A stretch of 64,000 nt of DNA. Origin: Coniferiporia sulphurascens (taxonomy: Eukaryota > Basidiomycota > Agaricomycetes > Hymenochaetales > Hymenochaetaceae). This document shows, one piece after another, positions 44,892 to 55,331 of the stretch. The position numbers were made by a program, and so were the translations under genes. The notes beneath the pieces were generated by a model. It was given only the letters and a program-made list of their open reading frames with translations, searched no databases and was not told where the DNA came from. The stretch covers positions 1,178,001-1,242,000 of the forward strand of contig NBBA01000004.1 of NCBI GenBank assembly GCA_002794785.1, in the 5' to 3' direction. Each line of letters begins with the position of its first letter. Position 1 is the first letter of the stretch.

Positions 44892-45558
44892 GCGGTGACT
44901 GTTTCGTTACATAATCATCGAATAGCAAGCGCACCTGTAACTCATAACTCGTATTAATGGTGCCAAGTGCTGCGATTCGGCGATGAATAATGAAGTCTTC
45001 TAATGTTGGGCACGCGTAGTAGGGCTTTCTTGAACTGTAAACTTACCCTGTCTGCTGACTGTATGGAACTTCACAGGCCATCATAACGTCTATCTGCGCA
45101 AATTCAACTGAATATATGCTCGCAATTAGGAGTTAAGCTCACAATATGGAACCCATCACAAGTTTCTGTACATTCTAAGCCCGTTCACCGTCTCCACACG
45201 TATCGAGCAGATCCGCGGTGTTCACCATTGCATACGCGTGCAATAGTCCGCCAATATGCGATAATTTTTTTTATGCGAGAAGGCCGTACAATTTTTCTGA
45301 TGATGAACCGAAATCGGGTCATCACCAGCGGAGGCCTGACCCACAAGCGCGCCTTCATCCACGCCATGTGGTCCTAAAGCGGAATACTAGTACACATCGG
45401 TGCCTCAACCCTACTGAACGAAAGAAACTGCTTGTCCCCATTGTTGGAGTTTGTCGGTCGCTAAGCAAGATTCTACAGGTATTCTTGGTATCGCAGCAGA
45501 TAATTTTGCGAGCAATGTCTATGGTCTGATATTTCGGGTTATCTGTTTACGACTGGGT

Positions 45559-45566
45559 ATTTAAAC
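45559..45566 (+). promoter_or_regulatory. TATA-like element of terpene synthase copy 2
   Basis: TATTTAAA in the conserved block ACGACTGGGTATTTAAA, about 66 bp before the copy 2 ATG. Same block as upstream of copies 1 and 3. Confidence 0.55.
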
Positions 45567-45631
45567 CCGCTTCCACAGGCCACCCAACCCCATCTCCAAC
45601 CAGCCCACATACCGTCCATCTTCAGTCAGCC

Positions 45632-46793
45632 ATGACGAACTCCCCCGCCGAAATGAAGCTCCCCGATATGCGCTCTCTGTGTCCATTCTCATGCTCTCTG
45701 AATCCCTTATACAAGCAAGTGGAGGAGGAATCTAATGCTTGGATTAGCAGCTATCATATTCTCGGTGACAAGACACATGAGATTTTCAAAAAATAAGAGC
45801 ACCTCTCATGGCGGCCTATACTTACCCATTTGCCACACAAGAGAAACTCAGGACGGGATCCGATCTATTGAACGTCCTTTACGGCATAGACGAAGTCAGT
45901 GATTTGCAGAGTGGCGCAGACGCCCGTCTGGCTATGGATCGCCATGTCCGCACCCTGCTCGGCGAGTCATGCGACAACTCGGGCGTATCCCGTATGTCCG
46001 CCGCGTACGTGTTCATCTGACTTTTACGGTGTTGCACACTTTTCCCAAGGGCCGTTAGTCACGATAACTCTAAATGTAATTATTTTCTAGGTTTCGAGCA
46101 CGACTAATCGAGCAATTCGGTCCGCACAAAAAGAGTCTTAATCGCTTTTTGGATAATTACAAGATTTACATGGATGCTGTTGTCAAAGAGGCCGAACACC
46201 GAGAAAGCCAAACGATACTGTCTATAGAAGAATACCGGACATTCCGTAGGGAGAATGGTGGCGTGAAATCCTCCTTCGCTATGATCGAGTGCTGTCTTGG
46301 CATCGAGCTGCCCGACGAAATCATCAAGGACCCTACCTTCAAGCGATTGAACGACACTGGAATGGAAATAATACTGTGGGCAAATGTAAGTGCCGAATTC
46401 ACATATAAATGGGTTGATATAGTACCTAGCCTTACGTTTGCTTAATAGGATCTCCACTCTTACAACATGGAGCAAGCTAGGGAGGGCCACTCCTTTGCGA
46501 ACATTGTCACCGTGGTGATGAAGGAGAAGGAGCTTGCCCTCCAGGATGCTATCGATTACGTCGCGATGGAGTTTAAGGCGTATCTGACACAATTTGTCGC
46601 GTATAAAGCAATGCTCCCGTCGTTTGGCGAGGATGTGGATGTCCTTCTGAAAGACTATATCTCCGGTATGGAGGACTGGATTGCGGGGTACCTACAGTAT
46701 TCCTACGAGACACCGAGGTACTTCGGGTCGGACAGAATAGAAGTCGAAAGGACACATATCGTGAAGTTATTGAAGCTCGGCGAAACACTTTGA
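45632..46793 (+). pseudogene. Sesquiterpene synthase-like, copy 2, frameshifted
   Basis: Nearly identical to copy 1, with exons at 45632-46004, 46091-46385 and 46449-46793. Exon 1 is 373 nt against 374 in copy 1. A T is missing after the A-run (TCAAAAAATAAGAGC versus TCAAAAAATTAAGAGC near 45787-45797), which produces an immediate TAA. The later exons keep VAYKAMLPSFGEDVDVLL and the NDLHSYNMEQAREGH triad. Near-identity, including in introns, shows that the lesion is recent or a sequencing error at a homopolymer. In copy 2 the first metal motif region reads GIDEVSD. Confidence 0.8.
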
Positions 46794-47594
46794 TTCGCTG
46801 GAAGTGCATAGTAACTGCCAAACGTTTCGGAGAGGCGCACCACCGTCACAGTAATTACCCCGACCCCGACTTCCTGCGAGTTGAATGTATACGACCATGC
46901 ACTCTCTTTCTTTACCGAACCATGTAATCTGACTTCAGGTATGCCCGAGTTGAGAATATCATGATGATAGGGTCAGCCTTCATTTTTAGGACTCAATATT
47001 TCTAAAAGTAGGTTTGAGACAGATTCATATTTTTCTTCAGACAGAAGGCCACAAAGCAATTTATTCTAGGTTATTTCTACGGTAACAACGTGCTTACATG
47101 TAAACACCATTAAGGGGCTGGTTCGATCGAAAAGATGGACAAACAGTGAGACCTGAAGTCCAAGCCAAGATCGTCTGTTTATCACAGCAAATCGTTGCAA
47201 GTCACTTTCCTGTAAGCCTGAAGAAAAATACATCCTGCTCTCTTCCCAAAAATGCAGGTGGGAAAATTTTCGAAAATCAAGAACAAGAATTGCCCAATGA
47301 AAGTTAACCCCGATCCGGCGCCTAAATCGTATCTAATGACGGACAAAGAAGGGTGGGAGTCAGGAAGAGGTATTGCAATTAATAGTGCCGATCAGGCTTC
47401 TCAATCGCCGGATTGGCGCTTTGCGGGCGTCTTTCACAGACCTCCCGGCATGCCTTCCTCTTTCGGTCCCGGTTCTGATTCCGACCCGATCCCAGTTCTA
47501 GTTTCCGGTTTCCAGTTCCTTTTCCTTTCCCTCTTCATTGGCCTTCCCCCCTACCTACCCTTCTTCTTCCAGCTCGTTCCATATGTTAGAACCA

Positions 47595-47797
47595 CTTTTG
47601 GGAATCCCTCTCACTTCGAACCCTCGGCTCAGGTGGGCTTGGGCACGGCCAACTTGTTTGAGTAACCACCTAGTAAACGCAGTAGGCAGTTTATTGTGGT
47701 AGGATCCGCCGGTGAGTGAATCCGCATTTACAGAAAGAGGAACTAAGCCTCAAAACCACCTGATCCGAGGGTTCGTAGTGAGTGAGATTCCCAAAGG
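47595..47797. repeat. Imperfect inverted repeat
   Basis: The left arm (about 47595-47642) contains GAACCCTCGGCTCAGGTGG. The right arm (about 47744-47797) contains its imperfect reverse complement, CCACCTGATCCGAGGGTTCG. About 100 bp separate the arms. A related, unpaired stretch with CTCGGGTAGGTTTGGGC lies near 33957. It may be a decayed mobile element end. Confidence 0.6.
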
Positions 47798-48492
47798 TGA
47801 TTCGGAGTTAGCATGTTCTGAGCTGATCTGTACCGCGATACTATTTTATTAGAGATGAAGATCGCCATATTATCTGTTACATTTATGAACGAAAGTCATA
47901 CATATCGGTTCTGATTGTTGAAGTGGAGAAAAAGTTATGTTGAAGCAGCGAATCAAATCCTTACCTTCATGAATGAATGTTAGTATCTCATTCATGCACT
48001 ACAACCTGAAAGGGGAATTCATACTAGCGCCCCAATCCTCTCGATACGAGACCCATCACAAACCGTTATACGTTCTAACTTGAAGCCTGTCCGCCACCGC
48101 CACATGTATCGAGCGGATCCGCAGGGCATACTATCGCACACGCTTGCAACAGTCTGCCAATATGCGAAAAAAATATGCGGGGAAGAGCGCATAATTTTCC
48201 CCGTATGACCCGGATAACCCTTCCAGCTAAGAATGAAGCGAAATTGGGTCGTCAATAGCAGATTTCCGACCCGCAAGCGCTCTTTCGTCTACACCTTGCG
48301 GTCCTAAAGCAGAGTACATATTGGTGTTTCAATCCTATATAACCTACGGTTCTCAGAGAAGAAACTGCATGTATCTATTATCGGAGTTTTTCGGTCGCTA
48401 AGCAAGATTCTACAGGTATTCATGGTATCGCAGCAGATATTTTTTCGAGAAATGTCTATGGTCCGATATCAGATTGTCTGTCTACGACTGGG

Positions 48493-48500
48493 TATTTAAA
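48493..48500 (+). promoter_or_regulatory. TATA-like element of terpene synthase copy 3
   Basis: TATTTAAA in ACGACTGGGTATTTAAA, about 72 bp before the ATG; shared with copies 1 and 2. Confidence 0.55.
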
Positions 48501-48571
48501 CCTGCTTCCGTGCGCTGCCAAAACTCCATCTTCAACCCAGACCACACGCCATCCATCTTCAGCCAGCTACG

Positions 48572-49728
48572 ATGAACACCCGCACGGAGATAAAGCTTCC
48601 CGACATGCGCTCCATGTGTCCATTCTCTTTCTCTCTAAATCCTTTCTATAAGCAGGTGGGGGAAGAATCTAATGCTTGGATCAGCAGCTATCATATCCTC
48701 TGTGACAAAACGCATGGGTTTTTCAAAAAAACAAACGCGCCTCTCATGGCCGCCTATATTTATCCATTTGCCACTCAAGAGAAGCTCAGGACGGGTTCCG
48801 ATCTAATTAATGTCCTTTTTGGCATGGACGAACTCAGTGATTTGCAGAGTGGCGCGAATGCCCGTCTGGCTATGGGTCACCATGTCCGCACGTTGCTCGG
48901 CGAACCATGCGACAGCTCTGGTGTTTCCAGGATGACTGCTGTGTACGTGCCCATTTGGCCCTTACGATGTTGTGCACTTTTTGCAAGTGTCGTTAGTCGT
49001 GAAATCTCTAATTATGGCTGTTTTCTAGTTTTCGAGCGCGGCTAATCCAGCAGTTTGGTCCACACAAAAAGAGCCTCACACGATTACTGAATAATTACAA
49101 GAACTACATGGACGCCGTCGTCGTAGAGGCTGAACGCCGAGAAAGCCAAACGATATTGTCCTCGGAAGAGTACCAGATATTCCGTAGGGAGAATGGCGCC
49201 GTAAAGCCCACCTTCGATATGATCGAATGCTGTCTTGGCATCGAGCTGCCTGACGAAGTTATCGAGGACGCTACCTTCAAACGATTGCACAATACTGGAT
49301 TGGACATAATACTGTGGGCGAATGTGAGCGCTGACTTCACATATTTATAGACTGATGTATCTACCCTTGCGTCTGTTGAATAGGATCTCCACTCTTACAA
49401 CATGGAGCAAGCTAGGGAGGGCCACTGTTTTTCGAACATTATCACCGTGGTGATGAAGGAGAAGGGGCTTTCCCTCCAGGAAGCTATCGACTACGTCGGA
49501 ACAGAGTTCCACGGATTTCTTACACGATTTATCGCGCACAAAGCGGCTCTTCCATCATTCGGCGCTGTTGTGGATGCACATGTAAGGGGCTATGTCTCCG
49601 GTATGGAGGATTGGATTGCGGGGTATTTGCAGTTCTCCTACGAGACACCGAGATATTTTGGGTCGGATAGAAAAGAGGTCGAAAAGACGCATATCGTGAA
49701 GTTATTGAAGCGTGGCGAAACGCTTTGA
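48572..49728 (+). CDS. Sesquiterpene synthase-like class I terpene cyclase, copy 3
   Basis: Exons 48572-48942, 49029-49323 and 49384-49728 give 336 residues, intact. It is more diverged from copies 1 and 2 than they are from each other, but has the same intron positions. The first metal motif is VLFGMDELSDLQSG and the second NDLHSYNMEQAREGH, followed by QFSYETPRYFG. The start MNTRTEIKLPDMRSMCPFSF is one residue shorter than that of copy 1. Differences cluster in the active-site surroundings (for example LCDKTHGFFKKTNAPLMAAY against LGDKTHEIFKKLRAPLMAAY), so its product may differ. Cytosolic; the substrate is probably farnesyl diphosphate. Confidence 0.87.
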
Positions 49729-50131
49729 TTCCGAGTCGCGGGAAGTGCATAGTACACGCCGAACGTTTCGGAGGGGCGCACCACCAATAACCACCCTGTT
49801 TTCTCGTGAGCTAAATGTATATGTACTCTCTTTCTTGAATCTTGACCAAGTCATATAATCTGGCTTCAAATATGTCCGAGTTTAAAATATCATATGTTTT
49901 CTTGAGGATTTAGATCGCAGACGTCACCAAGGCTGCCGGAAGAAGCCGGCTTTATGCCGATCACGATTGTCAATATCACATGGTAAGGGACGCGCCCCGC
50001 GGCCGAATCGTCTTAAGTAATAAGTAGCATCATCAGCTACAACCCCATCCCCCAACCTACTCTTTCGTGCGTCCATACTCAGCACACGCGTCTGTCCCCC
50101 GCACATCCCACCGCACATTGTTGTACTCGTC
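49729..50131. other. Intergenic region, 3' flank of terpene synthase copy 3 and SCP2 promoter
   Basis: About 400 bp. The first 150 bases resemble the 3' flanks of the other terpene synthases (GAACGTTTCGGAGGGGCGCACCA). The rest should hold the SCP2 gene promoter. Confidence 0.45.
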
Positions 50132-50780
50132 ATGTCCGACCTCAAAGTCGAAGGTTTCAAGGTGCGAGTCGCGCGTCTGCATGAATTTAGGTCGGACGGA
50201 AGTCGCTGACCTCACACCAGTCGTCCGACATCCTCGCCGAGCTCGGCGCGGCGTTCGAGTCGTTCAGCGAGACTGAGAAGAAGAATCAGATGAAGAAGGT
50301 GCGTGGTGTGTGCGCACTCTACCGCATTCGGCTTACTACTGACGGCCCTGTTCTTTTTTTTCTTTTTCTTTCCTGGTAGGCGAACGGCATATTCGAGATG
50401 CGCATCAAGAACGCAGAGGGAAAGGAGGCCGTGTGGACGATTGATATGAAGAAAACGGGCACGGTCTACAAGGGCGCGGCGAAGCCGAAGCCGGACGTCG
50501 CGATCATCCTCGCGGATGACACGTTCGTACAGCTCTCCGAGGGCAAGGTACGTTTTCGGTTCCATTATTGCATGACGGAGACTAGTATTCAAACCTTTTG
50601 GATTATGTGCAGCTGGACGGCCAAAAAGCCTTCATGACCGGAAAACTGAAGACGAAGGGAAACATGATGCTCGCGACGAAGCTTGATGGTATATTGAAGG
50701 CAAGTCCTGCTTCCTGGTTCGACAAAAGTTTGTCACTAATTGACGCCGTTTAGTCCGCCAAGACCAAAGCCAAACTTTAA
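50132..50780 (+). CDS. SCP2 sterol-transfer family protein
   Basis: Small lipid-binding protein of the sterol carrier protein 2 fold. Exons: 50132-50161, 50221-50298, 50380-50547, 50613-50699 and 50754-50780, about 129 residues. The start MSDLKVEGFK joins SSDILAELGAAFESFSETEK, then KANGIFEMRIKNAEGKEAVW, TIDMKKTGTVYKG, PDVAIILADDTFVQLSEGK, LDGQKAFMTGKLKTKGNMML and ATKLDGILKSAKTKAKL. The last segment is the typical SCP2 helix-loop. The C-terminal tripeptide AKL resembles a peroxisomal PTS1 signal, so peroxisomal lipid or acyl-CoA handling is likely. The last intron begins GC (AAG|GCAAGT), a GC-AG intron. Confidence 0.9.
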
Positions 50781-51067
50781 GTAGATGTCCTGCAATTTGC
50801 GAACATCGCCGCTTCTCCGTACCATGTACGTATTTGTTGTACATATTCTTATATACGGTATTGTCCACGGCTCGAAAGCGGCTCTGCACACTTAATGTAG
50901 ATAAACGCCTCGATATTGTCGCATGTGGACTCTGAAGGAGCAATGAAAAACAAAACAAAAAAGCTTTTTACAACCGCAATACGCGCAAAGGAAATGAGAC
51001 TATTGGATACATGAGAATGCCGAGGATTAGGAGTGTGCAATAGCAGAACGTTACGGGAGAGCAGATA

Positions 51068-52142
51068 TTAGAAAGTTGAATCGCTTGTTGGCCAGTTGTA
51101 GCTGTCAAAGGGAAATGACACGGGTCCAAAGGAAGTCGAGAGTGCGGCCGCATGTAAGAAGTCGGAATATGCGGATACCGTATTCATTGAGGCGAGAAGA
51201 TCGGTGTACGACCCAAAATTATCATCCATGCCCTCCTGGAGCACAGCGGCCGGTTTTAGGGAAAGCGACGAAGTTGGGAAGGATGCGGACCACTCGGGGG
51301 CGAAAGTATTGGGGTCGGGAGTAGGGTAGAAAAAGCACAAATCCGGGTCAATTTCGTTAAAGTCCGAAGGACATTGAGGAGAGGACGACTGGAAAGGGAT
51401 GTGACTCGGAGGCGGGAGGGAGAAATCGGCTTTCTGGAACTGAATAGAAACGTTAGGTGTGATTTCGGCAGTATAAGATAACGTGTTACACACATCGGTG
51501 GACATGTCAAAGAATAGTGTTGACGGTACTGGGGTGGCTGGGGTGCCATCCCTGCTTGAAGACGAGGATGACGCATACGTCAAAGCCGGTGAAGCACTCC
51601 TGCTCGACTCGTAGCCGGGGCTCAGCGTCGCCGTAGACTTGATGCTCCCAGACGAGGTGGAAATTGCTTCCGCTGCGGCCCTTGCCTTTTCCCGTACTCT
51701 TTTCGACGGCGGACGGACTCTCTTCCTCTCAACCGGCTCGATGCCCGCCGCCATCTCGAGTTCGCGCTTGAGCTTCGCCTCCTCCGCCATGCGGAAGAAG
51801 CGCGTACGGCCTTCGTGCGGCTCTGCACGCCACATCGCTGCAACCTCACGCGAGACATCGTTCTGGTGCGTGATTCCTGGCGGGAGCAGCTTGTGCGCGA
51901 TGATGTGCGAGCGGTAGAGGAAGAACGCATTAGATGTTCTCTTTCTCTTAGTCGGGCGGACGGCGGGACCAGGCCTAGACTGTTGAAATGGTTCAGGGTG
52001 GAACTCAAAGTCATTCGGGCCATGGTGCTCTAGTATGCCCGATCGTCAATATATGCGGGTGAAGCTGGGATGACAGGAGCGTACCCGTGTGTGGATATGA
52101 ATCCGAAGTCTGAACCATGGTGAACCCGCGAACGGCGGGCAT
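51068..52142 (-). CDS. HMG-box transcription factor
   Basis: Nuclear DNA-binding protein. Exon 1 (52085-52142) encodes MPAVRGFTMVQTSDSYPHT. A 55-nt intron (52030-52084; acceptor CTAG) joins exon 2 (51068-52029) with the phase kept. The HMG box begins at RPGPAVRPTKRKRTSNAFFL and continues YRSHIIAHKLLPPGITHQND, VSREVAAMWRAEPHEGRTRF and FRMAEEAKLKRELE: three-helix spacing with the conserved NAFFLYR start. The C-terminal two thirds is Ser/Pro-rich and acidic (NEIDPDLCFFYPTPDPNTFA), as in activators. Alternative Met at residue 9. The box resembles basidiomycete MATA-HMG factors, but no homeodomain or pheromone genes are nearby, so a mating-type role is unsupported. Confidence 0.82.
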
Positions 52143-52491
52143 TTTTAAACAATGTAGATGTGCAAAGGCACGCAGGAGAGGGGATTGTTGAGGCCATAGT
52201 GTGCAGCTGGATGCTGAGCTTTTCTACTCGCATAGTCGTGGACGCGGACGAAGAGGAGAGTGCCCAAAAGGGAAGGACTACGCGTTATTATCACGTCGTG
52301 TTTTCGCCTCGTTCGATATAGAAACCATGCGTTATAATCACATCGCTTTGCCGTTTTCGTCCAAGTATAATTTGCGCTACCGGTAATCCTAATTCGCCCT
52401 TCGGTCCGCTTCGTCTTCAAAATTGCGTGTCATCACTCTGACTTTGTTCTACTACTAGTACTGGTGTAAAACTAATGTTATAACACGACGT

Positions 52492-53753
52492 CTAGCTGAG
52501 GCGGTATCCCCCGTCTACGGAAATGCTTTGCCCTGTAGTCTAGTCAGTAAATAATGGCACCCTCTTGCGTCGCTCCTCTCACCGTTTATAAAGTACGCCT
52601 CGGGCTTAACCAGATACGAAACGATACTTGCGACTGAATCAGGTCCTGCGGCAGGCGTGTCCGGAGGCATGCCGAACAACTGCGGTAGCACTCTATTAGC
52701 GAATATCTCCGAGTGTGGTAAGCACTAAACATGCCTTTTTCAGAGCGGCATGGTTATCGTCTTCAAGGCCAGATGAATAGGCTGGGAAATTAGGGAGGAT
52801 ATGAGCAAGGATTACTTCAGGCTTAGATTAGTCAACTAACTGAGCGGAGTATCGATAATCCCCGGTGCGTAAGTGTTCACCGTAATACCGTATTTCTGAA
52901 GCTCGTGCGCTTATCGCAGCAAAAACGGACAGGTAACGAAGGAGATACATCAGTCGGTGAGAAATGCCCGAATGTTAATTATAGTCCTACAAGCGCAGTG
53001 GGTTATTCCTCTAATAGCGAACTTTGATGCAGCATACGCCGATACATTTGGGCCTCCTGTTAGTAAACTCAGCGCGGGCTCTTTGGAACGCTGCAATTGG
53101 GAGCACCTTGTATACCAGCCGCCGAGGAAGCACCTTTTTTTCTCATTTCAATCATATAGATACTTTTGCCCAAGGAAAGATGGATCACCTATCAGCCTTC
53201 CCCCACGACCCTGGTTAATCATCTGGAGAGCAGCATGCTTATAACACAGGAATACGCCACGGCTGTTTACGGCGTGGGCAAAGTCAAACTGTTCAACCGT
53301 AGCTGGAATGCGGAAACTTTATTTTACCCGTTCGTTTTTGTTAATGAATACGGTACCCACTTCCAAGAAAAGGACTAATTGTCCCAACACCGGCGTTTGC
53401 TATCATCTAATAACAAAGAAGAGTCATTAAGTTCAGGGACACCGACCTGATCTCTTACGCACAATATCAACACTCCCGAGTTCCTGCACCGTCTTCCTAA
53501 TCATACCGATTACCTCCTGCTCAGATGAGACGTCCGCGAGCACAGAGACTGCGCGTCGCCCTTTTTCCTTCAACTCCGCAACAAGCTCGTCAACCTGTGC
53601 GGCCTTCGCGCGGATATCGTTGACCGCGATATCGATACCGTCGTCTGCGAGCCGGTGGGCTATGCTGTAACCGATACCCTGTGCTGCTCCGGTGACAACA
53701 GCTACGCGGGGTGAGTATCTGTGCTGGGGGTTCAGCGTGGCTGAGTTGTTCAT
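52492..53753 (-). CDS. Short-chain dehydrogenase, acetoin/diacetyl reductase-like
   Basis: Classical SDR split by many short introns. Exon 1 (53463-53753) starts MNNSATLNPQHRYSPRVAVV with the NAD motif TGAAQGIG. It continues through MIANAGVGTISPFLG, VEQFDFAHAVNSRGVFLCYK, HAALQMINQGRGGRLIGASS (catalytic Ser region), GGPNVSAYAASKFAIRGIT (YxxxK), HELQKYGITVNTYAPGIIDT, an exon with GMPPDTPAAGPDSVASIVSY, and LVKPEAYFINGQSISVDGGY, then TAG at 52492-52494. All joins I made are GT-AG in phase, except that the stretch between the IIDTPL and GMPPDTP exons (about 52690-52845) is uncertain. This order is typical of (S)-acetoin or diacetyl reductase types. Oxidoreductase with NAD(P); substrate uncertain. 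Confidence 0.8.
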
Positions 53754-55331
53754 GTCAATATCGGCGAGTTGTTCCAGAGCGGTTGGGGGAAACCCCCTAG
53801 GATGGACTCGTAACTGTCCTTATGTATGCATCTTGTGCCCTCAAACTGTATGGAGCTAGCAGCAGGAATGTATGCCAGAAGACGTGCGCCCTGGACTGCA
53901 CACAATTTGTCTTCACCGTTTCTGAGACCCGAGTCCATTTTTAGAACGAGGACCAGACTGGAAGTATAAAATGACCAGGTGAGCAAAGCGAGACCAGTAA
54001 TGGAGGACATAATGTAAGGTCCTGAGACCAAGGATGTCAAGGGTACCTAAGAGTCGTCCGAGAAGGGTTCGCTGAGTCTTGAGCTTCCAATTGGCATCCT
54101 CCGACTGCAAAAACCAAAGTCTGGTTTCAAGTACGTGCAACATATTGTCCAATTCGGTGTATGTGGTTGCATCTGAGCTGTAACGATGTAGTAAATGGAA
54201 GAGTAATCATTTAGGTGGCAGTGAGTCGGAGAGAAAGAATGATGTGAAGGTAGGCAGCGAGTATCGAAAGCCTTTCCTCGGTAGGGAAGCTCGTCCGAAG
54301 ACGAACTCCGAGACTTGTGTTCGTATAGAAGTGCCCCAGTCGCCAGCAAGAATGAAGGCCATTGACATTGATGACTAAGATATTGGGGTCTCGAAATAGC
54401 GCTGAAAAAAAGGACGTAACGGAAGCTTCGGAAGTTCTCCAGGTCGCCAACGCCGGGTTTTTACACATGCTGTATCCCTTTAAGGTCAAGTCAGAATGAT
54501 GTGCCTTGTCAAATGGAGCCACGATATGAATGATTGAAAAACTTTTGCCGGACGGAAGAAGTAGCCAGCATTGATTCGGAGGTGAAAACCTTAAAGCATC
54601 CTGTTAGTATGGAATCGTACTTTGGAAGCATTAGTACAGGGGGATTCCCGCGATCTTTTTATAGTTCAGTGGAGAAGAGCGAAGATGTTTTGCATGCCTT
54701 TCCAGAATCTGTGGAGGACTAGACCAGAGTAGGGCCCGGAAGTTTTATTGCTATTTAGCATGAATACAACAAGCCAATCTGAGAACATTTGCACGGTGGA
54801 CAAGACGGTTCCTTCGGCGTGGTGGCAGTCCCGAGATGTAAGAAGGTCGAGTCCCAACTAGTCCTCTAGCATTCCCAGTCGATATAAAAAGTGCGAGGTC
54901 CAAAAACGTTATTGTCGTTTATGGGAGATGAGACATACGTCTAAAAGCCGCAGGAAAGAGCGCGCCGTTTAGGAAACTTGAATGAGGCAGGACCGGGCCG
55001 TCCAGGGGACCTGAAGCTTGTAATCCCAAGTTGCATATTTTTACTTCTGGATAGAAGTAGCACTAAGGGGTCAGTGAGGTTTCTCGTGTAATGGACTGTA
55101 GCTTCGTTGTTTTATTCGTAGTTTCAGTCACATTTGCCATTCAAATTTTGCTTGTTGAGTTGTTCGGGGCTCCGAGTCGGCTCGGGTTCCGGAACGCCTC
55201 CAAAAAAAAGGTAACATCACGTGCCCGTTACGACACGCGCAGCGCCCGCGCCCTCGTCACCGCGCTTACTAAGTTTAGGAACGCTCCTTGCTACTTATCT
55301 ACTCCCGGTTCAGTGAGCCAGAGTAAGAGAA
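53754..55331. other. Intergenic region, no supported gene
   Basis: About 1.6 kb between divergent genes. Several minus-strand frames at 53750-54522 and 54666-54857 have no recognisable motifs and do not splice into a longer product. A decayed or unrecognised gene is possible. The last 250 bases hold the MGS1 promoter. Confidence 0.35.

Larger units (their letters stand above)
44892..47164. repeat. Segmental duplication block, copy 2
   Basis: Second copy of the block at 33138-36635, shorter because the upstream minisatellite region is missing. It includes terpene synthase copy 2, about 500 bp of promoter and about 370 bp of 3' flank up to GACCTGAAGTCCAAG. Sequence beyond 47164 diverges at once from copy 1. 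Confidence 0.8.
46794..48571. other. Intergenic region between terpene synthase copies 2 and 3
   Basis: The first 370 bases are duplicated flank. The frame at 47252-47665 is Pro/Phe-rich and looks non-coding. An imperfect inverted repeat lies at 47595-47797. The last 500 bases (from about 48030) match the upstream regions of copies 1 and 2. Confidence 0.4.

Noticed and set aside
47252..47665. 137-codon open frame
   Set aside because: Low-complexity Pro/Phe sequence, partly overlapping an inverted repeat, with no splice partners or recognisable motif.
33063..49728. Complete terpene biosynthetic gene cluster
   Set aside because: Only the cyclases are present. No cytochrome P450, transporter or pathway regulator is seen nearby, and the HMG factor at 51068 has no demonstrated link.
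53750..54522. Cluster of minus-strand frames upstream of the short-chain dehydrogenase
   Set aside because: Hydrophobic pieces look suggestive but no order of GT-AG joins gave a family-like protein.
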